A DNA stretch of 31,773 bases from Christensenella sp. UBA1782 (GCA_002315475.1 DCGI01000053.1:1080-32852), one strand, 5' to 3'; counted from the first letter of the stretch, positions 18,205-28,300 are shown. Numbers and translations: made by a program. Notes: generated from the sequence alone by a model not told the origin.

Positions 18205-18606
18205 ATGAGTCATTTATATCGGATAACGTTAAAAACCGAAGAGAAGGGACTCTTCGATATTACGAAAGAGGTGCAACAAAAAGTAACCGAAAGCGGCGTA
18301 AAGGAGGGTATTTGCCTTGTTTTTTGTCCGCATACGACGGCGTCGATTACGATAAACGAAAATGCCGACGACGACGTGCGGAGGGACGTCAATTTGGCGT
18401 TGAATACCGTATTTCCGCGTTTGGAGGGCTTTCGGCATGACGAAGGTAACAGCGATTGCCACGTGAAGTGCAGCGTACTGGGCGCATCGGAAACATTGAT
18501 TGTTACCGAAGGCAAACTGCTTCTCGGTAAGTGGCAGGATGTCTATTTTGCCGAATTCGATCCCCCTCGTACTCGTACGGTTTACATAAAAGTTCTGGAG
18601 GGTTGA
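18205..18606 (+). CDS. YjbQ / UPF0047 family protein
   Basis: The 133-residue protein matches the YjbQ family (COG0432), small trimeric enzymes. E. coli YjbQ has weak thiamine-phosphate synthase activity, but the true role is unsettled. Family hallmarks are CPHTTASITINENAD (His43), GNSDCHVK (His86) and GKLLLGKWQ near the C-terminus. The length is normal. GGAGG at 18194-18198 lies 6 bases before the ATG. The gene follows uvrA by 22 bases and its stop is 2 bases before the aminopeptidase start, so it probably belongs to the same transcript without an obvious functional link. Confidence 0.93.
   Translation: MSHLYRITLKTEEKGLFDITKEVQQKVTESGVKEGICLVFCPHTTASITINENADDDVRRDVNLALNTVFPRLEGFRHDEGNSDCHVKCSVLGASETLIVTEGKLLLGKWQDVYFAEFDPPRTRTVYIKVLEG
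18597..18602 (+). promoter_or_regulatory. Ribosome binding site that fixes the aminopeptidase start
   Basis: GGAGGG lies 6 bases before the ATG at 18609 and overlaps the end of the YjbQ-family gene. It supports 18609 over an in-frame ATG at 18531 inside the upstream gene. Confidence 0.75.
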
Positions 18607-18608
18607 CG

Positions 18609-19727
18609 ATGAAAGACGCAAGAATAGAACGGTTGGCAAAGAATTTGGTGGAGTATTCCTGCCGGGTAAAGAAGGGACAAAAGGTTTTGATTGAGGCAAA
18701 CGGTATTCCCGTCGAGATGGTAAACGCTTTGGTAAAAAACGTCTATCGTGCGGGCGGGTATCCTTTCGTGCAACTTTTTGACAGCCGTATCACGAGGGAA
18801 CTCTTAAAAGGTGCCGACGAAGAAGAACTGAACCTTGCCGCCAAGTACGACGGATTCCGCATGGCGGAAATGGACGCCTATATCGGTCTACGCGGAGGGG
18901 AGAACAGTTTGGAACTTTCCGACGTCCCCGACGAAAAGAAAAGTATGCACTCTCGTCTGTATTTTTACCCCGTTCACGAAAAAATCAGGGTAGCCAAGAC
19001 GAATTGGGTAATTTTACGCTGGCCGACGCAGGGTATGGCGCAACTTGCCAAGATGAGTACCGAAGCGTTCGAAGATATGTATTTCGACGTCTGCACGTTG
19101 GATTACGGCAAGATGGACAGAGCGATGGACGCCCTTGAAAACTTGATGAAAAAAACCGATAAAGTCAGAATCACCGCACGAGATACCGACCTTACGTTCA
19201 GTATCCGAGGTATCGGTGCCGTCAAATGCAGCGGACAATGCAATATCCCCGACGGAGAAGTCTATACCGCACCCGTCAAGGACAGCGTCAACGGTTTCAT
19301 TCACTATAACGCACCGAGCATTGAAAACGGTATAGAATTTAAGGATGTTCGCCTCGTATTCAAGGACGGAAAAATTATCGAAGCCACCTCGTCGGACACC
19401 GAAGCTTGCCAAAAACTGTTCGATACCGACGAAGGCAGTCGCTACGTGGGAGAATTTGCTATCGGCGTCAATCCTTTTATCACCAAGCCGATGGGGGATA
19501 TTCTGTTCGACGAAAAAATCAGCGGCAGTATCCACTTTACGCCCGGTTGTTCTTACGACGACTGTCCGAACGGTAACAAAAGTGCGTTGCATTGGGACTT
19601 AGTCTTGATTCAAACCCCCGAATACGGTGGCGGTGAAATCTACTTTGACGACGTTTTGATTCGTAAAGACGGACGATTCGTTCTGCCCGAACTCTTACCG
19701 CTGAATCCCGAAAATCTAAAAGGATAA
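18609..19727 (+). CDS. M29-type (thermophilic) metallo-aminopeptidase
   Basis: The 372-residue protein begins MKDARIERLAKNLVEYS, a typical start for family M29 (AmpS/PepS, aminopeptidase T). These are cytoplasmic two-metal enzymes that remove N-terminal residues from peptides. Candidate metal and catalytic residues are present in the family order: Glu217 (IPDGEVYTAP), Glu282 (GEFAIG), His309 and Tyr316 (HFTPGCSY), and His328 and Asp330 (HWD). There are four more Gly/Pro/Cys changes than usual around 311-320, where the family commonly has HFALG; this could tune substrate choice. The gene begins 2 bases after the preceding stop and ends 7 bases before an acyltransferase gene. It probably serves peptide turnover. 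Confidence 0.92.
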   Translation: MKDARIERLAKNLVEYSCRVKKGQKVLIEANGIPVEMVNALVKNVYRAGGYPFVQLFDSRITRELLKGADEEELNLAAKYDGFRMAEMDAYIGLRGGENSLELSDVPDEKKSMHSRLYFYPVHEKIRVAKTNWVILRWPTQGMAQLAKMSTEAFEDMYFDVCTLDYGKMDRAMDALENLMKKTDKVRITARDTDLTFSIRGIGAVKCSGQCNIPDGEVYTAPVKDSVNGFIHYNAPSIENGIEFKDVRLVFKDGKIIEATSSDTEACQKLFDTDEGSRYVGEFAIGVNPFITKPMGDILFDEKISGSIHFTPGCSYDDCPNGNKSALHWDLVLIQTPEYGGGEIYFDDVLIRKDGRFVLPELLPLNPENLKG

Positions 19728-19734
19728 ACATTCT

Positions 19735-20940
19735 ATGAAAAAAGCCAACCAAATCAAGAAACCCAATTTCTTTTTATACACCGTACCCGCTTATTTGTTG
19801 AAAGCGTTTAGCTATTTCTATTGGCATTTACGGGTGGATAACAAACAGATTCGGAAAGTCAAATCTCCGATTCTGGCGATTGCGCCCCATTCCAGTACCT
19901 TCGATATCGTAGCGACCGTCACAACCCTTTTGCCGAAAAGGTTTAACGTGGTGACGGGGAAAGATTTATTTACCTGGAAACAGCTTCGTCCCTTCATAAA
20001 AGCGTTCGGGGCTATCGGGAAAGATCAGTGTTCCGTCGACCTTGCCTGTATGAGAAGGTTACATATTGCCGCCGAGCAGGGGAACAACGTTTTGCTGTAT
20101 CCCGAAGGCAGAAGTTCGTTGGACGGGAAAGAAATGTATTATTTGCCGTCGTCTATGGGTAAATTCTTAAAATATATGGATTGTACGGTGGTCGTCGTGC
20201 AAAGTCACGGCGCGTATCTGACCAAACCTCGTTTTATTCACGGATTTCGTCGCGGAAGAATCGAAACGAAAGCCTTCGTACTGTTTTCAAGAGAAGAAGT
20301 CAGAACCAAATCCCCTCAAGTCTTGACCGAAGGGGTGCGGGAAGCGCTCCGCTTTAACGATAACGTTTGGCAACAGGAAAACCACGTGGCGTTTCACGCC
20401 AAGAATCCCGCCGACCGGTTGAATTATATTTTGTATAAGTGTCCGAAATGCGGAGCGGAATACGAAATGACGGCAGAGGACGGCTATTTAACTTGTACCG
20501 CTTGCGGAAACAAGGTGCGGTACACCGAATACGGGGAGTTTCTTCCCGAAGGAGAGTCGGTAAAGTTCGACCGAATCGACCTTTGGACGGATTTTGAACG
20601 CCAAGAGGTAAAAAAAGAGGTGGAACGAGAGGATTTTTACATCGAAAAAGAGGTAGACGCCTTTGTGCGAAACGATGAAAATAATGCCTACGAGCCGGTA
20701 GGGAAGGGTTCTTTCCGAATTGATAAAGAGAGCATAACGTATACGGGGACGGTGAACGGAGAGGAAAAAAGTCTTGTGTATCCGCTGAAAGAGGTGATTA
20801 CCGTCGTGACGAAAAACGACGAAGGCATTGACTTGATTATTAGCGGAAAGACGTACCGTTTTCTTTTTGTCGAAAAGAAATGGTCGTACAAATACGAACT
20901 GTGCGTAGAACAAATCTATCGCCTACGTCATACAATATAA
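19735..20940 (+). CDS. PlsC-like acyltransferase fused to a zinc ribbon and a PH/GRAM-like C-terminal domain
   Basis: The protein has 401 residues. Residues about 45-205 are a lysophosphatidate-type acyltransferase (PlsC/LPLAT): HSSTFD (His52, Asp57, the HX4D catalytic motif) and YPEGRSS (122-128, phosphate-binding). Such enzymes transfer acyl chains to lysophospholipids at the membrane. Residues 236-257 form a CxxC...CxxC zinc ribbon (Cys236, 239, 254, 257). Residues about 310-400 are predicted by eye to be beta-rich with a final helix, like a PH or GRAM domain; this is an inference. PlsC itself is about 240 residues, so 160 extra residues are unusual. The ribosome site is modest (AAAGGA about 12 bases upstream). 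The substrate is not evident. Confidence 0.85.
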   Translation: MKKANQIKKPNFFLYTVPAYLLKAFSYFYWHLRVDNKQIRKVKSPILAIAPHSSTFDIVATVTTLLPKRFNVVTGKDLFTWKQLRPFIKAFGAIGKDQCSVDLACMRRLHIAAEQGNNVLLYPEGRSSLDGKEMYYLPSSMGKFLKYMDCTVVVVQSHGAYLTKPRFIHGFRRGRIETKAFVLFSREEVRTKSPQVLTEGVREALRFNDNVWQQENHVAFHAKNPADRLNYILYKCPKCGAEYEMTAEDGYLTCTACGNKVRYTEYGEFLPEGESVKFDRIDLWTDFERQEVKKEVEREDFYIEKEVDAFVRNDENNAYEPVGKGSFRIDKESITYTGTVNGEEKSLVYPLKEVITVVTKNDEGIDLIISGKTYRFLFVEKKWSYKYELCVEQIYRLRHTI

Positions 20941-20949
20941 AACAATGCA

Positions 20950-20954
20950 GGAGG
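20950..20954 (+). promoter_or_regulatory. Ribosome binding site for a GTG start
   Basis: GGAGG lies 7 bases before the GTG at 20962 and supports this non-ATG start. The next in-frame Met would remove the nucleotide-binding LAAGMGSR motif. Confidence 0.75.
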
Positions 20955-20961
20955 AATACTT

Positions 20962-21807
20962 GTGAAAAAGACAACCTTAGTCGTTTTGGCTGCCGGTATG
21001 GGCAGTCGGTTCGGGGGGATGAAACAGATTACCCCGATGGGGCCAAACGGCGAAATAATGATTGATTTTTCCGTTTACGATGCCGTAGAAGCCGGTTTTA
21101 ACAAAATCGTAATGGTAATAAAAAAGGAAAACGAAAGGGAAGTGCGAGAGGTGATAGACCGTCGTATTTCCAAAATGGTAGAAGTGGAATACGTCTATCA
21201 GTCACCGGATACCGTACCCGAAGGGTTTTCGGTACCCGAAGGGAGAACGAAGCCTTGGGGAACGGGACACGCTCTTTACTGTTGCAAAGGACACGTGGAT
21301 ACACCGTTCGGTATCATTAACGCCGATGACTTTTACGGGAAAGAATCCTACAAGATTCTGCACGAACATTTGGTACAAAGCGAAGAAATGTGTATCGTCG
21401 GGTTCCGTCTCGGTCAAACTCTCACCGAAAACGGTTCGGTTTCCAGAGGCATCTGCACCGAAAAGAACGGCTATTTGACGGGCGTGACCGAAATAAAAGC
21501 CATTACCAAAGACAGCGACATTCCGTCGGACTCCGTCTGCTCGATGAATATGTGGGGACTCCGTCCCGAAATTTTCGAAAGAACGGAAGAAAAATTCTCG
21601 GCGTTTTTGAAAAATATCAAAAATCCGTTAACGGACGAATTCTATTTGCCGTTCTTCATAGACGAACAAATCCACGAACGAAACGTCCTCGTAAAAGTGC
21701 TTTCCACACCCGAAAAATGGTTCGGCGTGACCTATAAGGAAGATGCTCCGTCGGTCAAAAAAGCCATGACGGAACTTATCGAAAAAGGATTATACAAAGG
21801 ATTATAA
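20962..21807 (+). CDS. Sugar-phosphate nucleotidyltransferase
   Basis: The 281-residue protein, with a GTG start, belongs to the NTP_transferase family, which joins a sugar 1-phosphate to a nucleotide and releases pyrophosphate. The signature LAAGMGSRFGGMKQ is at 9-22, WGTGHA at 99-104, and INADDFYG (Asp122, Asp123) supplies the metal site. The length fits single-domain uridylyl/thymidylyl-transferases. The sugar and nucleotide cannot be read from sequence. The next gene, 5 bases on, encodes an anomeric-type sugar kinase, so the two probably form a salvage route: sugar to sugar-1-phosphate to nucleotide sugar, as in AmgK-MurU or the NahK pathway. Confidence 0.92.
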   Translation: MKKTTLVVLAAGMGSRFGGMKQITPMGPNGEIMIDFSVYDAVEAGFNKIVMVIKKENEREVREVIDRRISKMVEVEYVYQSPDTVPEGFSVPEGRTKPWGTGHALYCCKGHVDTPFGIINADDFYGKESYKILHEHLVQSEEMCIVGFRLGQTLTENGSVSRGICTEKNGYLTGVTEIKAITKDSDIPSDSVCSMNMWGLRPEIFERTEEKFSAFLKNIKNPLTDEFYLPFFIDEQIHERNVLVKVLSTPEKWFGVTYKEDAPSVKKAMTELIEKGLYKGL

Positions 21808-21812
21808 ACAAG

Positions 21813-22913
21813 ATGAACCAAGAAGTTGAAAAAGTTTTTTCGTCGTTCTCCGTATCGTACGATACAATTAAGGACGTGCAACCCTGTTTTATCGGGCATA
21901 TCAGCCGTACCTTTTTCGTGACGGCAAAAACGGGCGAAAAAGAAGAGAAATACGTTTTGCAAGAAATGAACGAATATGTTTTTCCGAATATCGACGTTTT
22001 GATGAAAAACGTCATGGCGGTTACTTCGTTTTTGCGGGAAAAGGCAAAAAAGAGAGGGGAAGACGAAGATCGATCCACCCTTAGATTTCTTCCTGCGAAA
22101 GACGGGAAGGACTACTACCGTCATACCGACGGAAAGGCGTGGAGAGCTTACCGTTTTATCGACGACGCCACCACCTATCAAGCTTGCCCGAGTCCGGATT
22201 TTTTTGAAGAGGTGGGACGTTCGTTCGGAAATTTTGCCAAAAACCTCGCCGATTTCGACGCCGCTACGCTGGGGGAAGTGATTCCGAAGTTTCACGATAC
22301 CGCTACACGCTATCAAAACTTTTTGAAAGCGGTGGAAAAAAATCAAGCGGGAAGGAAGGAAAAAGTCCGAAAAGAAATCGAATTTTTGCAAGCGAGAAAA
22401 GACAAATGCGAAGCCATCGTGCGCATGATTGAAAAGGGCGAGATACCTTTGCGAGTTACCCACAACGATACCAAGCTCAATAACGTTTTGATGGGTGAGG
22501 ACGGCAAAGGGGTATGTATCATCGACTTAGATACCGTCATGCCCGGTTCGGTTTTGTACGACTTCGGAGACGCCATCCGTTTCGGTGCCTCCTCGGCGGC
22601 GGAAGACGAAACCGATTTGGAAAAAGTTTTCGTCGACATGACGATGTTCGAGGCTTTTGCCAAGGGATACGTGGGAGAGCTGAAAGGGTACATAACCGAA
22701 AAGGAAATTCGTGCTTTCCCGCTCGGTGCCTATGTGATTACGATGGAAACGGGTATGCGGTTTTTGACCGATTATTTGGACGGCGACCTTTATTTCCATA
22801 TTCAATATCCCGAGCAGAACTTAGACAGGGCAAGGAACCAGTTTAAGCTTGTCGCCGACATGGAAACGAAAGAAGGGGAAATGAACGGCATTATTGCCGC
22901 CTTGTTGGAATAA
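21813..22913 (+). CDS. APH-fold sugar kinase, NahK-like
   Basis: The 366-residue protein has the aminoglycoside-phosphotransferase fold. THNDTKLNNVL contains the catalytic loop (His217, Asn218, Asp219), and CIIDLDTVMPG carries the metal-binding Asp238 and Asp240. These sequences, with YDFGDAIR, closely resemble N-acetylhexosamine 1-kinase (NahK) and its relatives rather than antibiotic-resistance kinases. The expected reaction is ATP-dependent phosphorylation at C1 of a free sugar such as GlcNAc, GalNAc or MurNAc. It is paired with an upstream nucleotidyltransferase. The substrate is inferred; the kinase fold is certain. Confidence 0.88.
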   Translation: MNQEVEKVFSSFSVSYDTIKDVQPCFIGHISRTFFVTAKTGEKEEKYVLQEMNEYVFPNIDVLMKNVMAVTSFLREKAKKRGEDEDRSTLRFLPAKDGKDYYRHTDGKAWRAYRFIDDATTYQACPSPDFFEEVGRSFGNFAKNLADFDAATLGEVIPKFHDTATRYQNFLKAVEKNQAGRKEKVRKEIEFLQARKDKCEAIVRMIEKGEIPLRVTHNDTKLNNVLMGEDGKGVCIIDLDTVMPGSVLYDFGDAIRFGASSAAEDETDLEKVFVDMTMFEAFAKGYVGELKGYITEKEIRAFPLGAYVITMETGMRFLTDYLDGDLYFHIQYPEQNLDRARNQFKLVADMETKEGEMNGIIAALLE

Positions 22914-22944
22914 ACGGAATAAAAAACGTCGAAAATCAGTAGGT

Positions 22945-25302
22945 ATGAAAGCAAAATTTTCGATTGGCGGAATGCGTTGTGCCGCTTGCGTCAAGCACGT
23001 GGAAGACGCCGTCAAAAGGGTAAACAGGGTAAAGACGTGCTCGGTCAGTTTGTTGACCGAGACCATGACGGTGGAGTTCGAGTGCAAGCGAGAAGATATT
23101 TTTTCCGCCGTCAAAAAAGCGGGATACGGCATTTCCGTACCCACCGAAGAAAAGAAAAAAGACGATAAATCGGTTCTGCTTCGCATCGTCGTTTCGGCAA
23201 TTTTTCTCTTGCTTGCATCGTACGTTGCGATGGGTAAAACGTGGTTTTTCCCGTTGCCGTCGTTCTTGCGGGACGCTTGGAAGTCGTCGATCGTACAGTT
23301 ATGTCTGTGCGTGCCTTGTTTGGTGGCAAACTTTTCCTATTTTCGATACGGTATCGTACGTTTGGTACGGCTAAAACCGGATATGGACAGTTTGGTTGCC
23401 GTAGGCGCGGGCGCCGCCTTCGTGTCGGGTGTAGTGACTTTGGCTTTGTATAAAGGGGAAGGATACCTGTATTTCGAGTCGGCGGCGATGATCGTGACGT
23501 TGGTGACCGTCGGGAAATATTTTGAGGCAAAAAGCCGAAAAAAGACGGGAGAAGCCTTGCAGAAACTGATGGAGCTTTCTCCCGAAAAGGCTATCGTGGT
23601 ACGGAACGGCGAAGAAAGGGAAATTCCTGCCGAAGAAGTGCTTTCGGGAGAAAAAGTTGCGGTGCGACAAGGCCATTCTTTCCCTTGCGACGGAGTGGTT
23701 TTTGAAGGGGAAGGATATGCCGACGAATCGGCTTTGACGGGGGAAAGTATGCCGAAAGAACTGCAAAAGGGTTCTTTCGTGCAAGGCGGAACCATTCTCG
23801 TCGGCGGGTTCGTTCTCGTTACGGCTACGAGAACGGGTGCCGAGACGACGTTGCATCGCATGATAGAAACGGTGGAAGAAGCCAATGCGAACAAACCGCG
23901 CCTTGCGAGAATCGCCGATAAAGTGGCGGGGGTGTTCGTGCCGATCGTGATAGGGATAGCCGTACTGACTTTACTCGGATGGGGCATAGCCGGATTTTGG
24001 GAAAGGGGACTTCAATGCGCCATTGCCGTATTGGTGGTTTCTTGTCCTTGTGCTCTGGGCTTGGCTACGCCCGTCGCCGTAACGGTGGGAACGGGAAAGG
24101 GTGCCGAAAAAGGGGTTTTGTTCCGTTCGGGAGATGCCCTTGAAAAACTTTGCGGGGTGCGAAGGGTATTGGTGGATAAAACGGGCACGATTACCGAAGG
24201 AAAACCCGAAGTCATCGACGTGCAAGAAGGGAGTAAGTCGAGAAATGAGATTCTCGCTTACGCCGCAGGGGCGGAAAGTCCCTCCTCTCATCCTCTTGCG
24301 CAAGCCGTCGTAGCCGCCTGCCGAAAAGAGGGAATAGAAGTTCCCCCTTGTTCGGACTTTTCCGCCCGATTCGGAGAAGGGGTTACTGCGGCGGTGGAAG
24401 GAACGGTTCTTTTTGCGGGAAAGGCTTCTTTTGTTCGGGAAAACGCCCATGTGGCAATAGCCGAAGGGGAAGACAATACGGTGGTACACCTGGCGACGGA
24501 AGGGGAATACTACGGTTGCGTATATCTTGCCGACAAGCCGAAAAAGGACAGTCGAGAGACGATTTCCCGTTTGAGAGAAATGGGAATCGAATGTATCATG
24601 GTGACGGGGGATAACGAAAAAACCGCACGAAAAATCGCACAAGAAGTGGGTATCGAAAAGGTGGAAGCCGACATTCTGCCCGAAGGAAAAGGAGAAATCG
24701 TAAAAAAATATAAGCGGGAAACGGTCGTCGCCATGATTGGCGACGGAATCAACGACGCTTTGGCTTTGTCCCTTGCCGACGTAGGTATAGCGGTGGGGAC
24801 GGGAAGCGATATTGCCAAAGGAAACGCCGACGCCGTTTTGATGAACGGTTCTTTGTCGTCGGTGTTGCAGGCGATAGTCATCAGCAGGGATACCGTAAAA
24901 AACATTCGGCAGAATCTGTTTTGGGCATTCTTTTATAATTGTTTGGCAATTCCTTTGGCGGCGGGTATACTGTATCCGTTGTTCGGGTGGACGATGAGTC
25001 CGATGATTGGTTCGATAACCATGAGTTTGTCCAGTCTGTTCGTGGTAGGAAACGCATTACGCTATAAATATTTGGACGGAGGTAAAAAATTGTTCGGAAA
25101 AAAGAAAAAAGACCAAGGCATCGTCATTACGGTGGAAGGCATGATGTGTGAGCATTGCAAGGCTCGCGTGGAAAAAGCCTTAGCGGAAATCGGGGTACGG
25201 GGTACCGTCGATTTGAAGAAAAAAACGGTAACTTGCCCGCTCGGATGCGACGAGCAGGCGGTGAAAAACGCAATCATACAAATAGGATACGAGGTGAAAT
25301 AA
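22945..25302 (+). CDS. copA: Copper-type P1B ATPase with N- and C-terminal heavy-metal-binding domains
   Basis: The 785-residue metal pump exports Cu+ (or Ag+) across the cell membrane. In order: an N-terminal HMA domain with Cys12/Cys15 (CAAC), membrane helices, the actuator TGES at 265-268, the ion-site CPC at 367-369, phosphorylated Asp411 in DKTGT, an SHP motif, the hinge GDGIND at 599-604, two more helices, and an extra C-terminal HMA domain with Cys735/Cys738 (CEHC). The CPC motif marks Cu+ pumps of the CopA class. The extra C-terminal HMA is uncommon and may replace a separate CopZ chaperone. The start at 22945 is chosen because the protein then begins directly with the HMA domain; its ribosome site is poor. 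An in-frame start at 22894 would overlap the kinase gene. Confidence 0.93.
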   Translation: MKAKFSIGGMRCAACVKHVEDAVKRVNRVKTCSVSLLTETMTVEFECKREDIFSAVKKAGYGISVPTEEKKKDDKSVLLRIVVSAIFLLLASYVAMGKTWFFPLPSFLRDAWKSSIVQLCLCVPCLVANFSYFRYGIVRLVRLKPDMDSLVAVGAGAAFVSGVVTLALYKGEGYLYFESAAMIVTLVTVGKYFEAKSRKKTGEALQKLMELSPEKAIVVRNGEEREIPAEEVLSGEKVAVRQGHSFPCDGVVFEGEGYADESALTGESMPKELQKGSFVQGGTILVGGFVLVTATRTGAETTLHRMIETVEEANANKPRLARIADKVAGVFVPIVIGIAVLTLLGWGIAGFWERGLQCAIAVLVVSCPCALGLATPVAVTVGTGKGAEKGVLFRSGDALEKLCGVRRVLVDKTGTITEGKPEVIDVQEGSKSRNEILAYAAGAESPSSHPLAQAVVAACRKEGIEVPPCSDFSARFGEGVTAAVEGTVLFAGKASFVRENAHVAIAEGEDNTVVHLATEGEYYGCVYLADKPKKDSRETISRLREMGIECIMVTGDNEKTARKIAQEVGIEKVEADILPEGKGEIVKKYKRETVVAMIGDGINDALALSLADVGIAVGTGSDIAKGNADAVLMNGSLSSVLQAIVISRDTVKNIRQNLFWAFFYNCLAIPLAAGILYPLFGWTMSPMIGSITMSLSSLFVVGNALRYKYLDGGKKLFGKKKKDQGIVITVEGMMCEHCKARVEKALAEIGVRGTVDLKKKTVTCPLGCDEQAVKNAIIQIGYEVK

Positions 25303-28300
25303 TGTTGTACGAAAAAACGAAAGAAAGGGTGTCGGAAGAGATATTCAAGAATCCTCCGAGTGAATACAGAGGGGCGCCGTTCTGGGCATGGAACGGAAAA
25401 CTCGACAAAGACGAGGTGGTTTGGCAGACCGGCGTTTTTAAGGAAATGGGACTGGGCGGCTATCATATCCACGTCCGTACCGGTTTGGAGGACGAATACC
25501 TCGGGGAAAAATTTAACGAGTGTATTCGGGCGTGCGTGGAAAGTTCGCAAGAAAAAAATATGCTCGCATGGCTCTATGACGAAGACCGTTGGCCGTCGGG
25601 GTTTGCGGGCGGCATAGTGACGAAGAATAAGGCTTTTCGGCAGAGATATTTATTATTTACGCGGTTTCCGAGCAAAAGATTACCGAAATTTGACGAGAAA
25701 GGGCGTTTAATCGAAGGGGATAAACTGCTTGCACGCTATTCGGTACATACTTTTTGGGGTAAATTGCTTTCTTACCGTCGCTTACAAGAGGGCGAAAAAG
25801 CACCTTGCACGTGGTATGCGTATTTGCGTATTTCCGATGCCGAGAGCTGGTATAACGATAATACCTACGTCGACACCCTCAACGAAGAGGCACTTGACGA
25901 ATTTGCCGCCGTTACCTACGGAAACTACAAAAAAGTCATTCCCGAAGCGTTAGGAAGCATTTGTCCCGCTATTTTTACCGACGAGCCGCAATTCAGAAAC
26001 ATAAAAAAGGGAATATGCGGATACGAATACCCTTGGACGGACGATTTCGATAAAACCTTTGAAGCTTGTTACGGAAGCAATATTTTGGACGGGCTGCCCG
26101 AATTATTCTGGAACAAAGGAGAATTTTCTTTGGTGCGGTATCGCTATTTTGACCACCTTTCGGAGCGGTTTGTCCATGCCTTTTCCGACAATCTCGGTGA
26201 AAAAGCCGAAGAGGTCGGATTGCATTTGACGGGACACATGATGCAGGAAGCCACTCTCGAAAGTCAAACGAGGTCGGTCGGAGAAACCATGCGACACTAT
26301 CGCGGTTTCGGCATACCCGGTATCGATATCCTTTGCTCCCGTTACGAGTTTGCCACGGCGAAACAATGTCAGTCGGTGGTACATCAGTTGGGAAAAGAAG
26401 GGATGCTTTCCGAGCTTTACGGCGTTTCTCGTTGGAATTACGACTTCCGCATGTACAAGATTCACGGCGATTGGCAGGCGGCATTGGGCGTAACCGTTCG
26501 GGTGCCCCACCTTTCCATGCTCTCCATGAAAGGGGAAGCCAAAAGGGATTATCCCGCTTCGATGTTCTATCAATCGCCTTGGTATAAGAAATTCAACGTG
26601 GTGGAAGACCACTTTGCCCGCGTAAATACGGCTCTTTCGGGCGGTAAAACCTTGGCGGAAATCGGCGTTATTCATCCCATTGAAAGCTATTGGGGACAGT
26701 ATTCTTTCTCGCTCAGAGGGGCGCAACAACGGAACCGTACCGAAAAATCCTTTTCGGATATTACCGAATGGTTACTGAGAAACGCTTTGGATTTCGACTA
26801 TATCGACGAATCCTTGTTGCCCGACCTTTGTCAAGAGGGCGGAAACCCCTTGCAGGTAGGACGTATGCAATACAAAACCGTCGTGGTACCCGACTGTATC
26901 ACTTTACGGAAAACCACGTTGGAACGGTTGGAAAAATTTGCTGAACGGGGGGGAAAATTGATTTTCGTCGGGAGGATACCGAGTTTTGCAGATGCGGTGC
27001 CCACCCCCCGCCCTCAAATCTTAGCAGAAAAATCCATTGTCGTCCCTACGGAAAAAGCCGCTTTATTGTCCGTCCTCGAAGGAAGTCGGTCGGTAGCCGT
27101 CGTCGATAAGGAAACCGGTAAGGAAGTGGAAACCGTTTTGACGACGTTGCATGAAAAAGGGGACGACAGGTGGTTGTTCGTTTCGCAGGCGCATCGGGAA
27201 AACTTCCCCGACAATCATACGGTCGTACGGCAAGAACTGTTCGTAAAGGTAAAAGGCGAGTTCGTGCCTACCCTTTGGAACACCCTCGACGGAACGATTT
27301 CCGAAGTACCCTTTACCCAAAAAGACGGTTGGACTATCATAGACGGACACCTTTACAATCACGACAGTTTGCTGTACCGTTTGGTAAAAGGAAAGGGGGA
27401 GAAAGAACGGGAAACCGAACGAAAAGAAACCGAAAAAGTGATTTTGGAGGGGCGTGTCCCTTATACGATCGACGAACCGAACGTCCTCGTTTTGGACAGA
27501 GCGAAGTATGCCGTCGGGTACAAAGCTCCCTATTCGACGAAAAAGCTCGATATTCTTTGTGCCGACAATATTTGCCGCAAAAAGAAAGGTTTTCGCATGC
27601 ACGGGGGCAGCATTTGTCAACCTTGGGCGGCGGAGAAGAAAGAAACGCGAGACGTCTTGCGTTTGTGCTTCGATTTTTACAGTGAAATCGAATACAAAGC
27701 TCCCGAACTCGCCATCGAAGACGCCGACAAGGTCAGAATCTTTATGAACGGCGTCGAAGTGGAGAAAGTCATTACCGGTTGGTACGTGGATAAAGCGATA
27801 GAAAAAGTGGCACTTCCCGACGTTAAAAAAGGGAAAAACGTTTTGGAAGTGATTTTGCCGTTCGGTGAAAATACCGATACCGAGTGGTGCTATTTACTCG
27901 GTTCTTTCGGGGTAAAGGTTTGCGGAACGAAGGAAATCATCACCGCTTTGCCCGAAACGATTGCTTTCGGGGATATTACCAAACAGGGTTTCCCGTTCTA
28001 CGGCGGAAAACTGACCTATCACACCTCTTTCGAAGGAAACGGAAAAGAGGTTTTACTGAGCGTCCCCGTTTTCGAAGCACCCGTTTTGGAAGTCGAAAGT
28101 TCGGGCGTCAAAAAAGATATTGCGTATGCGCCGTATTCGGTAAAAATGCCTTCCGAGAAGGGCAAAACGACGTTGGACGTAACGGCGTATATTTCCCGTC
28201 AAAACGCCTTCGGCTGTTTACATACCCGCTCGATGAAACGAAAAGACTGTTGCGTGGGACCGTCCTTGTACCGACGTCTAAACGTGGGAGAACGTTCGAT

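Noticed and set aside
20880..20962. Possible promoter in front of the nucleotidyltransferase gene
   Set aside because: A TACAAT-like element exists but no -35 element lies at a sensible distance; the upstream gene runs to within 21 bases.
21813..22913. Antibiotic resistance by an aminoglycoside phosphotransferase
   Set aside because: The catalytic and DLDTVMPG segments match NahK-type sugar kinases, and the partner is a sugar nucleotidyltransferase.
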